This document shows, piece after piece, positions 23,938 to 37,174 of a stretch of DNA of 64,000 bases. How positions within the stretch are numbered: position 1 is the first letter of the stretch; the number at the start of each line of letters is the position of its first letter. The notes beneath the pieces are model-generated. The model did not search any database and had not been told where the DNA came from. It saw nothing but the letters and a program-made list of their open reading frames with translations. The translations under genes and the position numbers were made by a program. Origin of the DNA: Neocallimastix lanati (nom. inval.) (taxonomy: Eukaryota; Neocallimastigomycota; Neocallimastigomycetes; Neocallimastigales; Neocallimastigaceae); contig JACVTC010000037.1 of the NCBI GenBank assembly GCA_016946835.1, positions 997,501-1,061,500 of the forward strand, written 5' to 3'.

Positions 23938-26286
23938 TTAGAATAAACCAGAAATTTGGTAGAATAAAGTGGATACAACCCAAGCTAATACAGTAGTATA
24001 AACTGCAGAAAATCCTGCCCATTTCCAGCCGGCTTCATGACCAACAGCTGCTACTGTTGCAATACATGGGAAGTATAATAAAGAGAATAACATGTATGCG
24101 TATGCTCCTCTGGAATTAACTTCACCAGAAGCCTTAAGCTTTTCGGATAAATTGGCTGCTGCATCTTCTTCTTCTGCATCTTCTTCTCCTCCATATAAAA
24201 TATTTAACGTGGAAACAACAACTTCCTTAGCACTGAAACCAGTCAAAAGACCAACATCCATTTGCCAATTAGCTCCCATTGGCTTAAATACTGGTTCAAC
24301 AAATTTACCAATAACACCAAGACATGACTTTTCATTTTGATCAATATCTTCTCCTTCTTCAACTCTTGGGAAGTTAGAAAGGAACCAAATAATAATACTA
24401 GCTGCTAAAATAACTGTTCCCATCTTCTTAAGATATTGTTTACCTCTTTCCCAAGTATGCTTTAAAACATTACGAACTGATGGTAATCTGTATTCTGGAA
24501 GTTCCATTAAATAATTCATTTCTTGTTCCTTAACAAGGAATAAACTAAAGATCTTAGCTAAGATTAAAGCAACAATAATACCAACAGCATAAACAGAAGC
24601 AATAATTAAAGAAACATGATTTTCAAAAAATGCTAATGCAAAGACATTATAAATTGGTGCTCTAGCTGAACATGAAAATAATGAAGCAACAAGAATAGTA
24701 ACTAAACGATTCTTACGATTTTCAATACCTCTAGTAGACATAATGGCGGGAACATTACATCCAAATCCAACAATCATTGGAACAAATGATTTTCCATGAA
24801 GACCAAATACTCTCATGATACGATCTAAAATGAATGCTGCACGTGCCATATATCCACTTTCTTCCATAATAGATACACAAATATATAAAAGAAGAATATT
24901 CGGAAGGAAGATAACAACTCCACCAACACCAGCAATAATACCATCACAAATAAGATCTTTAACCCATCCATCTGGTAATAAATTACCAACTACTTCTCCT
25001 AACCATCCAAAGAATGGATCAATGACATAATCCATGATTGGATTACCAACCCAATCGAAAGTAATCTTAAACATAAGGAAAAGTAAAAGTGCGAAAATAA
25101 TGAAACCAAGCCATCTGTTAGTAACAATCGCATCAATTCTAGAAGTAATCTTACTCTTACCATCCTTATTTTTAGTGTAAATACCTTCTAATGCTTGATT
25201 AATAAAGGCAAAACATTCTCCAGTATTATTAGTATCAATAAGTTCTGCTTGTTTAGTAAACTTTGGTGTGGTTCCTTTAGCTGCTAAAATTTCATCAAAT
25301 AATTGTTTTAAACCTTTACCATATTTAGAAGTCGTTGGCATAAATTTCATACCTAAACGTTTACCTAATTCTTCATGATCAATAGAATCACCTCTCTTTT
25401 CTAATTCATCATACATGTTCAAAGCACCAACCATTGGAACTCCTGCTTTTTGACATTGCAAAGTCAAATAGAGGTTACGTTCTAAATTGTTGGCATCAAG
25501 AACATTAAGAATAACATCAACTTTATTGTTCTTTAAGTAGTCTTCGACATACTTTTCTTCTGGTGAATAGGAAGCTAAGGAATAAGTACCTGGTAAATCA
25601 ACAAGATGAACCTTGCAACCATTATGAATGAAAGTACCAACCTTAGAGTCAACTGTAACACCACAATAGTTACCTTCCTTTTCATGACCACCACTAATGT
25701 GATTGAAAAGAGTGGTCTTACCACAATTTGGATTACCAACAAGAGCAACATTAATTTCTTGACCATTCCATTTTCTGAAACGTAAATTAGAAAGGACTGT
25801 CTTCTTCTTCTTTTCACAATCTTTTTCTTCTGGACAGAATTTACAGAAATTTGGTGTAGCTGCATCAATTTCTTCTGGAGTAGCTCCTTCAATATCAAGA
25901 GCAACTTCATTCTTCTTATCGGTAATATCAACAGTATTTTTTCCACAGTGACAAACTTCCTTTCCACAACATCCACATGAGGTTTGAGCAGGTGTTTCAG
26001 TTTCACGACCTTCTTCTTCAATAAGAGAAGAAATAGTAGATGGACAGGCTACCTTCTCAACTGGATCAGGAGAAATTTCAACAAATTGAGTTTCAGAACG
26101 ACGTAAGGTAATTGTCGTACCCATAATTTCATATTCAACTGGATCCATTAATGGTGCTTTCATGTGGTTGTAGATTTTTTCACCACGTATGAAACCGATC
26201 TCTGAGAGACGACGTCCAAATGCTTCATCACCATTAACTTGAACAATGTAAGCCGAATCACCGATTTTTAAATCTGAAAGTTTCAT
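23938..26286 (-). CDS. feoAB: FeoA-FeoB fusion ferrous iron transporter, copy 3
   Basis: A 782-residue intronless ORF with the same domain order as copy 2: FeoA (1-75), Cys-rich linker, G domain with GNPNCGKT, GVTVDS, DLPG and NMYD, then the FeoB membrane core. The linker reads SCGCCGKEVCHCGKN and then a private VDITDKKNE stretch, which makes it three residues longer than copies 2 and 4. The FeoA half (IVQVNGDEAF, LSEIGF, SPDPVEKVACP) matches copy 4 rather than copy 2. Copies 3 and 4 also share about 115 bp upstream of the ATG and the bases just after the stop. The G domain and membrane core differ from copy 4 at almost no residues. The length exceeds a plain FeoB (roughly 700-770 residues) because of the FeoA fusion and linker. 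Confidence 0.96.
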   Translation of the reverse strand: MKLSDLKIGDSAYIVQVNGDEAFGRRLSEIGFIRGEKIYNHMKAPLMDPVEYEIMGTTITLRRSETQFVEISPDPVEKVACPSTISSLIEEEGRETETPAQTSCGCCGKEVCHCGKNTVDITDKKNEVALDIEGATPEEIDAATPNFCKFCPEEKDCEKKKKTVLSNLRFRKWNGQEINVALVGNPNCGKTTLFNHISGGHEKEGNYCGVTVDSKVGTFIHNGCKVHLVDLPGTYSLASYSPEEKYVEDYLKNNKVDVILNVLDANNLERNLYLTLQCQKAGVPMVGALNMYDELEKRGDSIDHEELGKRLGMKFMPTTSKYGKGLKQLFDEILAAKGTTPKFTKQAELIDTNNTGECFAFINQALEGIYTKNKDGKSKITSRIDAIVTNRWLGFIIFALLLFLMFKITFDWVGNPIMDYVIDPFFGWLGEVVGNLLPDGWVKDLICDGIIAGVGGVVIFLPNILLLYICVSIMEESGYMARAAFILDRIMRVFGLHGKSFVPMIVGFGCNVPAIMSTRGIENRKNRLVTILVASLFSCSARAPIYNVFALAFFENHVSLIIASVYAVGIIVALILAKIFSLFLVKEQEMNYLMELPEYRLPSVRNVLKHTWERGKQYLKKMGTVILAASIIIWFLSNFPRVEEGEDIDQNEKSCLGVIGKFVEPVFKPMGANWQMDVGLLTGFSAKEVVVSTLNILYGGEEDAEEEDAAANLSEKLKASGEVNSRGAYAYMLFSLLYFPCIATVAAVGHEAGWKWAGFSAVYTTVLAWVVSTLFYQISGLF

Positions 26287-26402
26287 ACTGAATTATTGAT
26301 GTTTTTGTTTTTTTTTAAATAAAAAAAGAAAAGATGACTATATCTTGTTTATATTTTATTTTATAAAATTTTATATGCCTAAATTAATAACATATAAAAT
26401 TC
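26287..26402 (-). promoter_or_regulatory. Conserved 5' flank of FeoAB copy 3
   Basis: The sequence directly upstream of the start (plus-strand order CTGAATTATTGATGTTTTTG, then AAAAGAAAAGATGACTATAT, then TTTTATATGCCT and AACATATAAAAT) is shared with copy 4 and stops matching further out. It probably holds the 5' leader and core promoter, but may only mark the edge of the duplicated segment. No specific factor site is claimed. Confidence 0.45.
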
Positions 26403-27024
26403 GTTTTATATTTTTATTTCAAATTTTTATTTATTCTTTTAATTTTTTATTTTTTATTTTTATTTTTTTTTTTTTATTAACTTAATTTATTTTAATTGAA
26501 GAAACGTAGAAAATCAAAAGAAATTTATGGGGTTTATATATTGTATAACTACATATAATAATAATATAATTACAATTAAATTATGATATTAAAAAATATA
26601 TTGTTTTTCTTTTTATTGTATTAATTATTTTTTTATAATATATCATATGTTTAATGAAATAGTTTTAATAATATAATAGAAAAATAGCAATTAATATATT
26701 ATAATTTAATTTATTATATTAAATATAATATAGCTAATATAAAACATTTTAAATATCATCCAAAGAAAATAAAATAAAAAATTTAAAGTTTATATTATTA
26801 TATTCATGTATCATAATAAATTCAGAATATAAAAAAAAAAATTTTTTTTTGTATAACCAATACATTTGTACATATATAAATAAATATAATAAATAAATCA
26901 AGATAGATTAAGAAAATAATAAAAAAAAAAGTTAACTAATAAAATGGGATAAATTCCAAAATTAATATACACTAATAATAATAAAAGTAATTTCAACTAT
27001 ATATATAAACCATTAATACATATA

Positions 27025-27240
27025 ATACATATTTTTATTATTACAAATATTATTAATTTTTTTTCTTTTTTAACATAATACATATTTTTATTATTACAAA
27101 TATTATTAATTTTTTTTTTTCTTTTTTAACATAATACATATTTTTATTATTACAAATATTATTAATTTTTTTTTTTCTTTTTTAACATAATACATATTTT
27201 TATTATTACAAATATTATTAATTTTTTTTTTTTTTAATTT
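27025..27240. repeat. ~57-bp tandem repeat, four copies
   Basis: The unit AATACATATTTTTATTATTA, then CAAATATTATTAA, a T-run and CTTTTTTAACAT occurs four times in a row with only T-run length changes. Confidence 0.93.
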
Positions 27241-27926
27241 TTTTTTCTTTTTTAACACTACATAATAAAGATATAAATATATATATATATACTTTTGAAC
27301 AATTAAAAAAAAAAAAATAAAAATAAAAATAAAATAATTTTATTATATTAGTTCTGATCATCAAAATTTATCCTAATATATTATAGTAATATATATTTCA
27401 ATATATTTATATATTTATATAATCTTGCTATCTATATTATTTAAAGTTACCCCTAATTTACTTTATTTATTTATTTTATTTATTTATTTATTTTATATTA
27501 TTTTTTACTTTTTTATTTAAATTTAAAATAAAAAAAACAACTTTAATAATAATATTATTAATAATAGGCCTAATTATATTATACTTAAGCATTTTTGGTC
27601 AATAGTTGAAAGTTGTTAAATACACGATATATAGTTTATTAAAAATAAAACAAAAGCAAAAATAGATAAAAAAATAATTATAAATATATTAATAATAAAA
27701 TATTTTCCATTGATCTTTTATATATATATATATATAATAGTAATTGAACCAAAGAAATACAAAAATTATTTAATAATTAAAAAAAAAAAAAAAAAAATTA
27801 AAATAGCAATCAAAATTTCAAAGTTTCCCCTAAAACTTTAAATATAAATGTATATTTATTTTTTTGCATAAAAAATTTATATAATTATTTAATAAAAGTT
27901 GCCAAAATTAAAGTTTTCAATTATTA

Positions 27927-27964
<38 letters not shown>

Positions 27965-28557
27965 TATTAATATTATTTTTTTTTTTTTTTTTTTTATGGC
28001 TTTAACTTGATTTTAATTAAAATTAAAATAAAATAATTTAGTGTAGGAAAAACAATTAATAAAAACAAATAAATTGATAAATTGCTAACATAATACTATT
28101 AAAATAAATTCTAAACAACATGTAATGAAAATTTTATATAAAATAACAATTAATAAATTAATACATATAAAATAAAAATTAATAAATAAATATTATTATT
28201 AAAAAAATAATAAAGAATAATAATAAAAACAATAATATGTATGTTTTAGGTAAATTAATATAAAATAAAAAGCCGTTTCAATACAAAAAATTTAAATTGA
28301 TTTGATATTATAAATAATTTTAAATAATTTTAATAAAAATAGCATCATTTAATAAAAAACTTCAAATATAAATTTATTAATATTTTTTTTTTGTAATAAA
28401 TATAAAAAATAATATTTTCAAAAAGTTTTTAATTTTTTTTTATATCTTCTTTTATTTTATATCAATAGTCCCAAAAAAAATATAACAAATTGATATAAAA
28501 ACTTTTCTGCTTATATACAAAGAAATGTTAGTTATTTAATAACATAAAACATCCTTA

Positions 28558-28637
28558 AACCTTACAATGATATAATACAAATTGATAGTAATTTCTAAAC
28601 TTTACAATGATATAATACAAATTGATAGTAATTTCTA
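28558..28637. repeat. 40-bp tandem duplication
   Basis: TTACAATGATATAATACAAA followed by TTGATAGTAATTTCT is present at 28562 and again at 28602. Confidence 0.92.
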
Positions 28638-28791
28638 TAAACTCTGTATGAAAAAATACAATAAAAATTAATACAAAAATTAAAACTAATTACTATTTTA
28701 TTGATGAATATTTAAAAAAGTTATATTTATAATTTTGATTGAAATATGTAACTATTCTTTTATTTTATTATTAAATTTTCCTTTTCAATTA

Positions 28792-28836
<45 letters not shown>

Positions 28837-28854
28837 ATTTTTTTTTTTTTTTTA

Positions 28855-29095
28855 TAGACTGAAGACTTTGGTCTTCCCCATATAGTAATATGGGTGTATG
28901 ATTAACTGCCATACCGGTACGGCGTCGACGCTCTCAACTCCCCATAAGCAAAGAAACTCCATATAGAAGCACCCTACGCGATCCTCGAGGGAAAGCAGAG
29001 CCAACTATAGGTGGCGTCCTTGCCATCCCAGAGGAGCTGGACACTGTAAATCCTCTCAGACAAGGCTTACGCAATGGGAAAAAAAAAAAAAAAAG
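28855..29095. mobile_element. G+C-rich retroposon-like island with poly(A)
   Basis: About 220 bp of roughly balanced base composition stands out sharply from the spacer. It is preceded by poly(A)/poly(T) runs and followed by a 15-base poly(A). The plus strand contains GTACGGCGTCGACGCTCTCA. This resembles the GTCGACGCTC core (in LINE C-terminal fragments it encodes SVDV on the opposite strand) at 22062-22097 and, inverted, 61121-61149. On the minus strand one frame is open for much of the island (for example VSSSSGMARTPPIVGSALP). It may be a LINE or SINE remnant. No tRNA-type A/B boxes or 5S/7SL similarity were recognised. Confidence 0.4.
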
Positions 29096-31209
29096 AAAAT
29101 AAAACTATTTTTTATACAATTGATATTTTTTCACCTTCGAAAAGAATTGATAGTATTAATAACCTAATAACCATTATTATTAAATTATTATCATTTTTAT
29201 TATTATTGTTACTATTTATTTAAAGTTTTTATTATAACTATTATCATAATTATTGTAATTTTTATTATCCGATTAATTATAAAATATTATAAATATTTTT
29301 TTATTATTTTTAATTGATTTTAAAAAAGGATGAAAAAAAAAATATATATATATGTGTGTATATATATATATTTTTTTTTTTGTTATACATCATACACGTT
29401 ACACAACATCACTCATTTTATATTAAAATTTATAAATTAAATAAATAGATATATTAAAAAAAAAATTTTTTTTTTTCTTTTATATAACGAATTAACGTTT
29501 GTGAATTATAAATGTTTCCAAAAAAAAAAAAAAAAAAAAATTATACCTATCTATTTTAATTAAATTTTTAAATTAATTAGTTATCGGATTTTTTGGCAAA
29601 TAAGCATCAAGGAATCATAAGAAAATTCAGTGAGCTATATTAACTTTATATAATATCAAATTTAATCTACATTGTTCAGAAAATTTTTTTTTTTTTTTTG
29701 TAGGGTTTATTATTATAATTATGATTTTGATTATTTATTATTTATTATTTTATTTAAATGTATTCAATATTTTGTAGATTTGAGACGATCAAAATATAGT
29801 AAATAAAAATTAAATTATATACTTTAAACCGTTTAATCGTTTTTAATTATATTAAATATTTATATTTATATGTTTAAATATAATTTATATAATATTTATA
29901 AATATTTACAGGAATATTTAAAATATTAAATAATAGATAATTAAAATTTATTTGTAATAATATTTTTTTTTAAATTAAAAAAATAAAAAAAAAAAGGTTT
30001 TAATTACTACTACTAAAAATATATATATATATTTAACATAGAGTGATAATAATAATAATATTTATTATACTATATAATGAATTTCTTTTATAAATATAAT
30101 TATTTTAAAAAATATATATATAAATTTTATTATAAAAAATATTTTTAATAATCAATAATTTCATTGTGTTAAAATAATTGTAGATGGAAGATTTTATAAT
30201 AATTTTTATTGCTATTCTATACTTATAATTTAATATTGTTGATCGGTTTCAGGATAAAAAAGTATATTCAAAATGTATTATACCCCGTAAAAATTATAGA
30301 ATATATATTTTTTTCATCTAATAACTATAAAAATTATAAAAATAGTTATAATAAATGTACAAATAAAATATAAGAAAAAAAATTTTTTATATTTATCATT
30401 TTATTTAATTATTTAAATACACTTAATACAAGAAAAAAAAATTAATAGTAAAACCCATTAAAATTATTTAAAATAAGATAGTAAAATCAATATAAATATT
30501 TTTTTCTTTTTTTGTTTTGTTTTGTTTTTATTTATTTATATTTTAATATATATATATTTCTATTTTTAATGTTTTTTTTTTTTTTAAATTTTTAATTTAT
30601 TTTTATTTTTCTTAATTTATATAGAAATATATATTTTTTATTTTTAATTTATTTTTTTTTATATATATTTTTTTTATCATTTATTGTTTTTAATACATTA
30701 TTATGTATTTCTATTTATGGTTGATATATATAATTTTTATTTATTTTATAATAATATTTCGCTATTTTTTAATAATAATAAAATAGAATGATATTTGAAT
30801 TAACGTTATTAAATATTTCATTGATATTATAAATCTATATATTTTTATATAATATTTTATATATATATTGCTTTTTTTTTTTTTTAAGTAAAAAAGAAAT
30901 ACATATATATTTCTTTTATACCCTATTTTTTATTTTTATTTTTTCTTTTTCTTAAAAATAAATCATTAATCACATCTTTTCAATTTTTATTATTTAAACT
31001 ATCAATATTCAATATTCAATTTCATTATTTCTAATTTTTTCATTTAATTTTTTTTTTAAATAAAAATAATGATTTATATTAACTATGGAAACTTTAATAT
31101 ATAAATATTTAAATTATATAAACATGTCTATAGTTATAAAAGCTATTAATGATTAAACTTCTACTCAAAAAGAAATTTAACATTAACATAAACTTTTCTA
31201 ATATTTAAC

Positions 31210-33549
31210 TTAGAATAAACCAGAAATTTGGTAAAATAGAGTTGATACAACCCAAGCTAATACAGTAGTATAAACTGCAGAAAATCCTGCCCATTTCCAG
31301 CCGGCTTCATGACCAACAGCTGCTACTGTTGCAATACATGGGAAGTATAATAAAGAGAATAACATGTATGCGTATGCTCCTCTTGAATTAACTTCACCAG
31401 AAGCCTTAAGCTTTTCGGATAAATTGGCTGCTGCATCTTCTTCTTCTGCATCTTCTTCTCCTCCATATAAAATATTTAACGTGGAAACAACAACTTCCTT
31501 AGCACTGAAACCAGTCAAAAGACCAACATCCATTTGCCAGTTAGCTCCCATTGGCTTAAATACTGGTTCAACAAATTTACCAATAACACCAAGACATGAC
31601 TTTTCATTTTGATCAATATCTTCTCCTTCTTCAACTCTTGGGAAGTTAGAAAGGAACCAAATAATAATACTAGCTGCTAAAATAACTGTTCCCATCTTCT
31701 TAAGATATTGTTTACCTCTTTCCCAAGTATGCTTTAAAACATTACGAACTGATGGTAATCTGTATTCTGGAAGTTCCATTAAATAATTCATTTCTTGTTC
31801 CTTAACAAGGAATAAACTAAAGATCTTAGCTAAGATTAAAGCAACAATAATACCAACAGCATAAACAGAAGCAATAATTAAAGAAACATGATTTTCAAAA
31901 AATGCTAATGCAAAGACATTATAAATTGGTGCTCTAGCTGAACATGAAAATAATGAAGCAACAAGAATAGTAACTAAACGATTCTTACGATTTTCAATAC
32001 CTCTAGTAGACATAATGGCGGGAACATTACATCCAAATCCAACAATCATTGGAACAAATGATTTTCCATGAAGACCAAATACTCTCATGATACGATCTAA
32101 AATGAATGCTGCACGTGCCATATATCCACTTTCTTCCATAATAGATACACAAATATATAAAAGAAGAATATTCGGAAGGAAGATAACAACTCCACCAACA
32201 CCAGCAATAATACCATCACAAATAAGATCTTTAACCCATCCATCTGGTAATAAATTACCAACTACTTCTCCTAACCATCCAAAGAATGGATCAATGACAT
32301 AATCCATGATTGGATTACCAACCCAATCGAAAGTAATCTTAAACATAAGGAAAAGTAAAAGTGCGAAAATAATGAAACCAAGCCATCTGTTAGTAACAAT
32401 CGCATCAATTCTAGAAGTAATCTTACTCTTACCATCCTTATTTTTAGTGTAAATACCTTCTAATGCTTGATTAATAAAGGCAAAACATTCTCCAGTATTA
32501 TTAGTATCAATAAGTTCTGCTTGTTTAGTAAACTTTGGTGTGGTTCCTTTAGCTGCTAAAATTTCATCAAATAATTGTTTTAAACCTTTACCATATTTAG
32601 AAGTCGTTGGCATAAATTTCATACCTAAACGTTTACCTAATTCTTCATGATCAATAGAATCACCTCTCTTTTCTAATTCATCATACATGTTCAAAGCACC
32701 AACCATTGGAACTCCTGCTTTTTGACATTGCAAAGTCAAATAGAGGTTACGTTCTAAATTGTTGGCATCAAGAACATTAAGAATAACATCAACTTTGTTG
32801 TTCTTTAAGTAGTCTTCGACATACTTTTCTTCTGGTGAATAGGAAGCTAAGGAATAAGTACCTGGTAAATCAACAAGATGAACCTTGCAACCATTATGAA
32901 TGAAAGTACCAACCTTAGAGTCAACTGTAACACCACAATAGTTACCTTCCTTTTCATGACCACCACTAATGTGATTGAAAAGAGTGGTCTTACCACAATT
33001 TGGATTACCAACAAGAGCAACATTAATTTCTTGACCATTCCATTTTCTGAAACGTAAATTAGAAAGGACTGTCTTCTTCTTCTTTTCACAATCTTTTTCT
33101 TCTGGACAGAATTTACAGAAATTTGGTGTGGCTGCATCAATTTCTTCTGGAGTAGCTCCTTCAATATCAAGAGCAACTTCATTCTTCTTTTCTTCTTTAT
33201 TATGTTCACAGTGACAAACTTCCTTACCACAACATCCACATGAGGTTTGAGCAGGTGTTTCAGTTTCACGACCTTCTTCTTCAATAAGAGAAGAAATAGT
33301 AGATGGACAGGCTACCTTCTCAACTGGATCAGGAGAAATTTCAACATATTTTGTTTCAGAACGACGTAAGGTAATTGTCGTACCCATAATTTCATATTCA
33401 ACTGGATCCATTAATGGTGCTTTCATGTGGTTGTAGATTTTTTCACCACGTATGAAACCGATCTCTGAGAGACGACGTCCAAATGCTTCATCACCATTAA
33501 CTTGAACAATGTAAGCCGAATCACCGATTTTTAAATCTGAAAGTTTCAT
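31210..33549 (-). CDS. feoAB: FeoA-FeoB fusion ferrous iron transporter, copy 4
   Basis: A 779-residue intronless ORF, with domains as in copies 2 and 3. It is a mosaic: residues 1 to ~114 follow copy 3 (IVQVNGD, LSEIGF, SPDPVEKVACPSTIS, SCGCCGKEVCHC). The linker then switches to the copy 2 form (EHNKEEKKNEVALDIEG). A private change is SETKYVEIS instead of SETQFVEIS. The rest is nearly identical to both. G1 GNPNCGKT, DLPG, NMYD and the Gate-like GFGCNVP and SCSARAPIY are intact, so the protein should be functional. The gene shares its 5' leader with copy 3. The small methyltransferase gene at 35738 lies about 2.2 kb upstream on the same strand, too far apart for any operon-like link in a eukaryote. 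Confidence 0.96.
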   Translation of the reverse strand: MKLSDLKIGDSAYIVQVNGDEAFGRRLSEIGFIRGEKIYNHMKAPLMDPVEYEIMGTTITLRRSETKYVEISPDPVEKVACPSTISSLIEEEGRETETPAQTSCGCCGKEVCHCEHNKEEKKNEVALDIEGATPEEIDAATPNFCKFCPEEKDCEKKKKTVLSNLRFRKWNGQEINVALVGNPNCGKTTLFNHISGGHEKEGNYCGVTVDSKVGTFIHNGCKVHLVDLPGTYSLASYSPEEKYVEDYLKNNKVDVILNVLDANNLERNLYLTLQCQKAGVPMVGALNMYDELEKRGDSIDHEELGKRLGMKFMPTTSKYGKGLKQLFDEILAAKGTTPKFTKQAELIDTNNTGECFAFINQALEGIYTKNKDGKSKITSRIDAIVTNRWLGFIIFALLLFLMFKITFDWVGNPIMDYVIDPFFGWLGEVVGNLLPDGWVKDLICDGIIAGVGGVVIFLPNILLLYICVSIMEESGYMARAAFILDRIMRVFGLHGKSFVPMIVGFGCNVPAIMSTRGIENRKNRLVTILVASLFSCSARAPIYNVFALAFFENHVSLIIASVYAVGIIVALILAKIFSLFLVKEQEMNYLMELPEYRLPSVRNVLKHTWERGKQYLKKMGTVILAASIIIWFLSNFPRVEEGEDIDQNEKSCLGVIGKFVEPVFKPMGANWQMDVGLLTGFSAKEVVVSTLNILYGGEEDAEEEDAAANLSEKLKASGEVNSRGAYAYMLFSLLYFPCIATVAAVGHEAGWKWAGFSAVYTTVLAWVVSTLFYQISGLF

Positions 33550-33673
33550 ACTGAATTATTGATGTTTTTGTTTTTTTTTTTTTAAATAAAAAAAGAAAAG
33601 ATGACTATATTTTATTTATATTTTATTTTTTTAAAAATTTTATATGCCTGATTTTTATAACATATAAAATTTT
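33550..33673 (-). promoter_or_regulatory. Conserved 5' flank of FeoAB copy 4
   Basis: The counterpart of the copy 3 flank. It shares the same blocks (CTGAATTATTGATGTTTTTG, AAAAGAAAAGATGACTATAT, TTTTATATGCCT, AACATATAAAAT) with small indels in T and A runs. Copies 1, 2 and 5 share only the last 5-15 bases before the ATG. It may contain the leader and promoter, or just the duplication boundary. Confidence 0.45.
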
Positions 33674-35737
<2,064 letters not shown>

Positions 35738-36286
35738 TTATTCATTCTTTATTATTTCTTTTTTAACATTATTTAATTTTGATTTCCATGGAATGCATCG
35801 ATTAACCTGTCGGCAATAGTCATCATATTCTTTTCCATAGAGCTCTCTTAACCATTTTTCTTCTGTATTCTTCACTAGAATACTAAATATTAACCAGTAA
35901 AGAAATGGTAAGACAAAGAAAAATACATTTCCTGAGATAAAAAGAATTCCAGTACATAGCATAGTAATAGCAGAATAGATAGGATGTCTTACCCATCCAT
36001 AAATTCCTGTGGTTACTAATTTATTATTTTTTATACCTTCATCTACTTTGGCAATGATAACTGCTTGAATCCATATATAAATACTAAGTAAAATAAGAAG
36101 AGTTCCTATTATCAATAAAGGTATTTGAAGAAAAGAAATTTTACCATAAGATAAGAATGAAAAATTTCTATTAAATATAGCAATCAGTGTTATTAAGATA
36201 ATGATAAATCCATAGAATGGACCTACACCATATAATGAAAGATGTTCTCCTTCCTTAATATTATTTTCTTTTTTATTCTGTGACAT
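35738..36286 (-). CDS. ICMT/PEMT-family membrane methyltransferase, bacterial type
   Basis: A 182-residue intronless ORF. After a short polar N-terminus there are hydrophobic segments at about 18-38, 52-79 and 104-139. The family signature is clear: GIYGWVRHPIYSAI (residues 94-107, with R100-H101-P102) and then EEKWLRELYG with YDDYCRQVNRCIPW (residues ~142-167). This C-terminal SAM-binding pattern is typical of isoprenylcysteine carboxyl methyltransferase-like and phospholipid methyltransferase-like proteins. The substrate cannot be told. The short length and the form of the motif look like bacterial family members rather than eukaryotic Ste14/ICMT, so horizontal acquisition is plausible (inference). 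The start is chosen at the only early Met, just after a T-rich upstream run. Confidence 0.85.
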   Translation of the reverse strand: MSQNKKENNIKEGEHLSLYGVGPFYGFIIILITLIAIFNRNFSFLSYGKISFLQIPLLIIGTLLILLSIYIWIQAVIIAKVDEGIKNNKLVTTGIYGWVRHPIYSAITMLCTGILFISGNVFFFVLPFLYWLIFSILVKNTEEKWLRELYGKEYDDYCRQVNRCIPWKSKLNNVKKEIIKNE

Positions 36287-37142
36287 TTTTTTTTCTTATT
36301 TTATTTTAACTAAAGGATAACATAATTTCTAAAATAAAAATAAAAAAATATATAAATATTACAATATTACAATTAATAATTATTAATAGTAATAATAAAT
36401 ATTAAAATGAATATATATAGATATAGATATTGATATTAATATAAAGATAGATATATTGAATTGAATTAATCATATATCTTATATAAATATTTATATTAAA
36501 TTATATCAAAATTTTATTAATTTTTTTTTAATTATAATTATAGTAAAAAAAAAGTGGAGAAAATATAATGGTTACACAGTATAATTTTAATGTAAAAAAG
36601 AAAAATGTGCTTACTCTTTCTTTTATAGTTTTTTTTTCTTTTTTCTATTTGTATCTTTGTATGCATGTTTGTTTTTGTTTTTATTTTTCAAATAAAAATA
36701 ATAACAATAAAAATAAAGCATTTCAGTATATATATATATAAAAGAAAAGAAAAGAAAAGAAAAAACTTTTGCAAATTATTGATTAAACTTTAATTTTTTT
36801 TTTTTTATTATTATTACTATTAAATATTTTATATATCCTAAATTATCAATTATATCGTATAATATAGAATAGGCATTAAATTCCTTTTTTTTTTTTTATC
36901 TGTTAATTTATATTTATTATATATATCACACAATTATAAGATTTTATTAACAAATAACTTTTCAGCCAAAAGTCGGATAGTAATAATATTAATAAAACAT
37001 TATAATATATTAAAATTATACTATAAATAGTATAGAATAAATAATATTATTATCTTTTATTTCTTTTACTTTTTTCTATTATTATACAATAAATATTTAA
37101 CTTTATACCTATTATGTATTACACATATAGATATATATTTAA

Positions 37143-37174
<32 letters not shown>

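Larger units (their letters stand above)
26403..31209. other. A+T-rich spacer between FeoAB copies 3 and 4
   Basis: No gene seen. It contains a four-copy ~57-bp repeat (27025-27240), a 40-bp duplication (28558-28637) and a G+C-rich island (28855-29095). The rest is poly(A)/poly(T) and TA-rich simple sequence. Confidence 0.8.
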
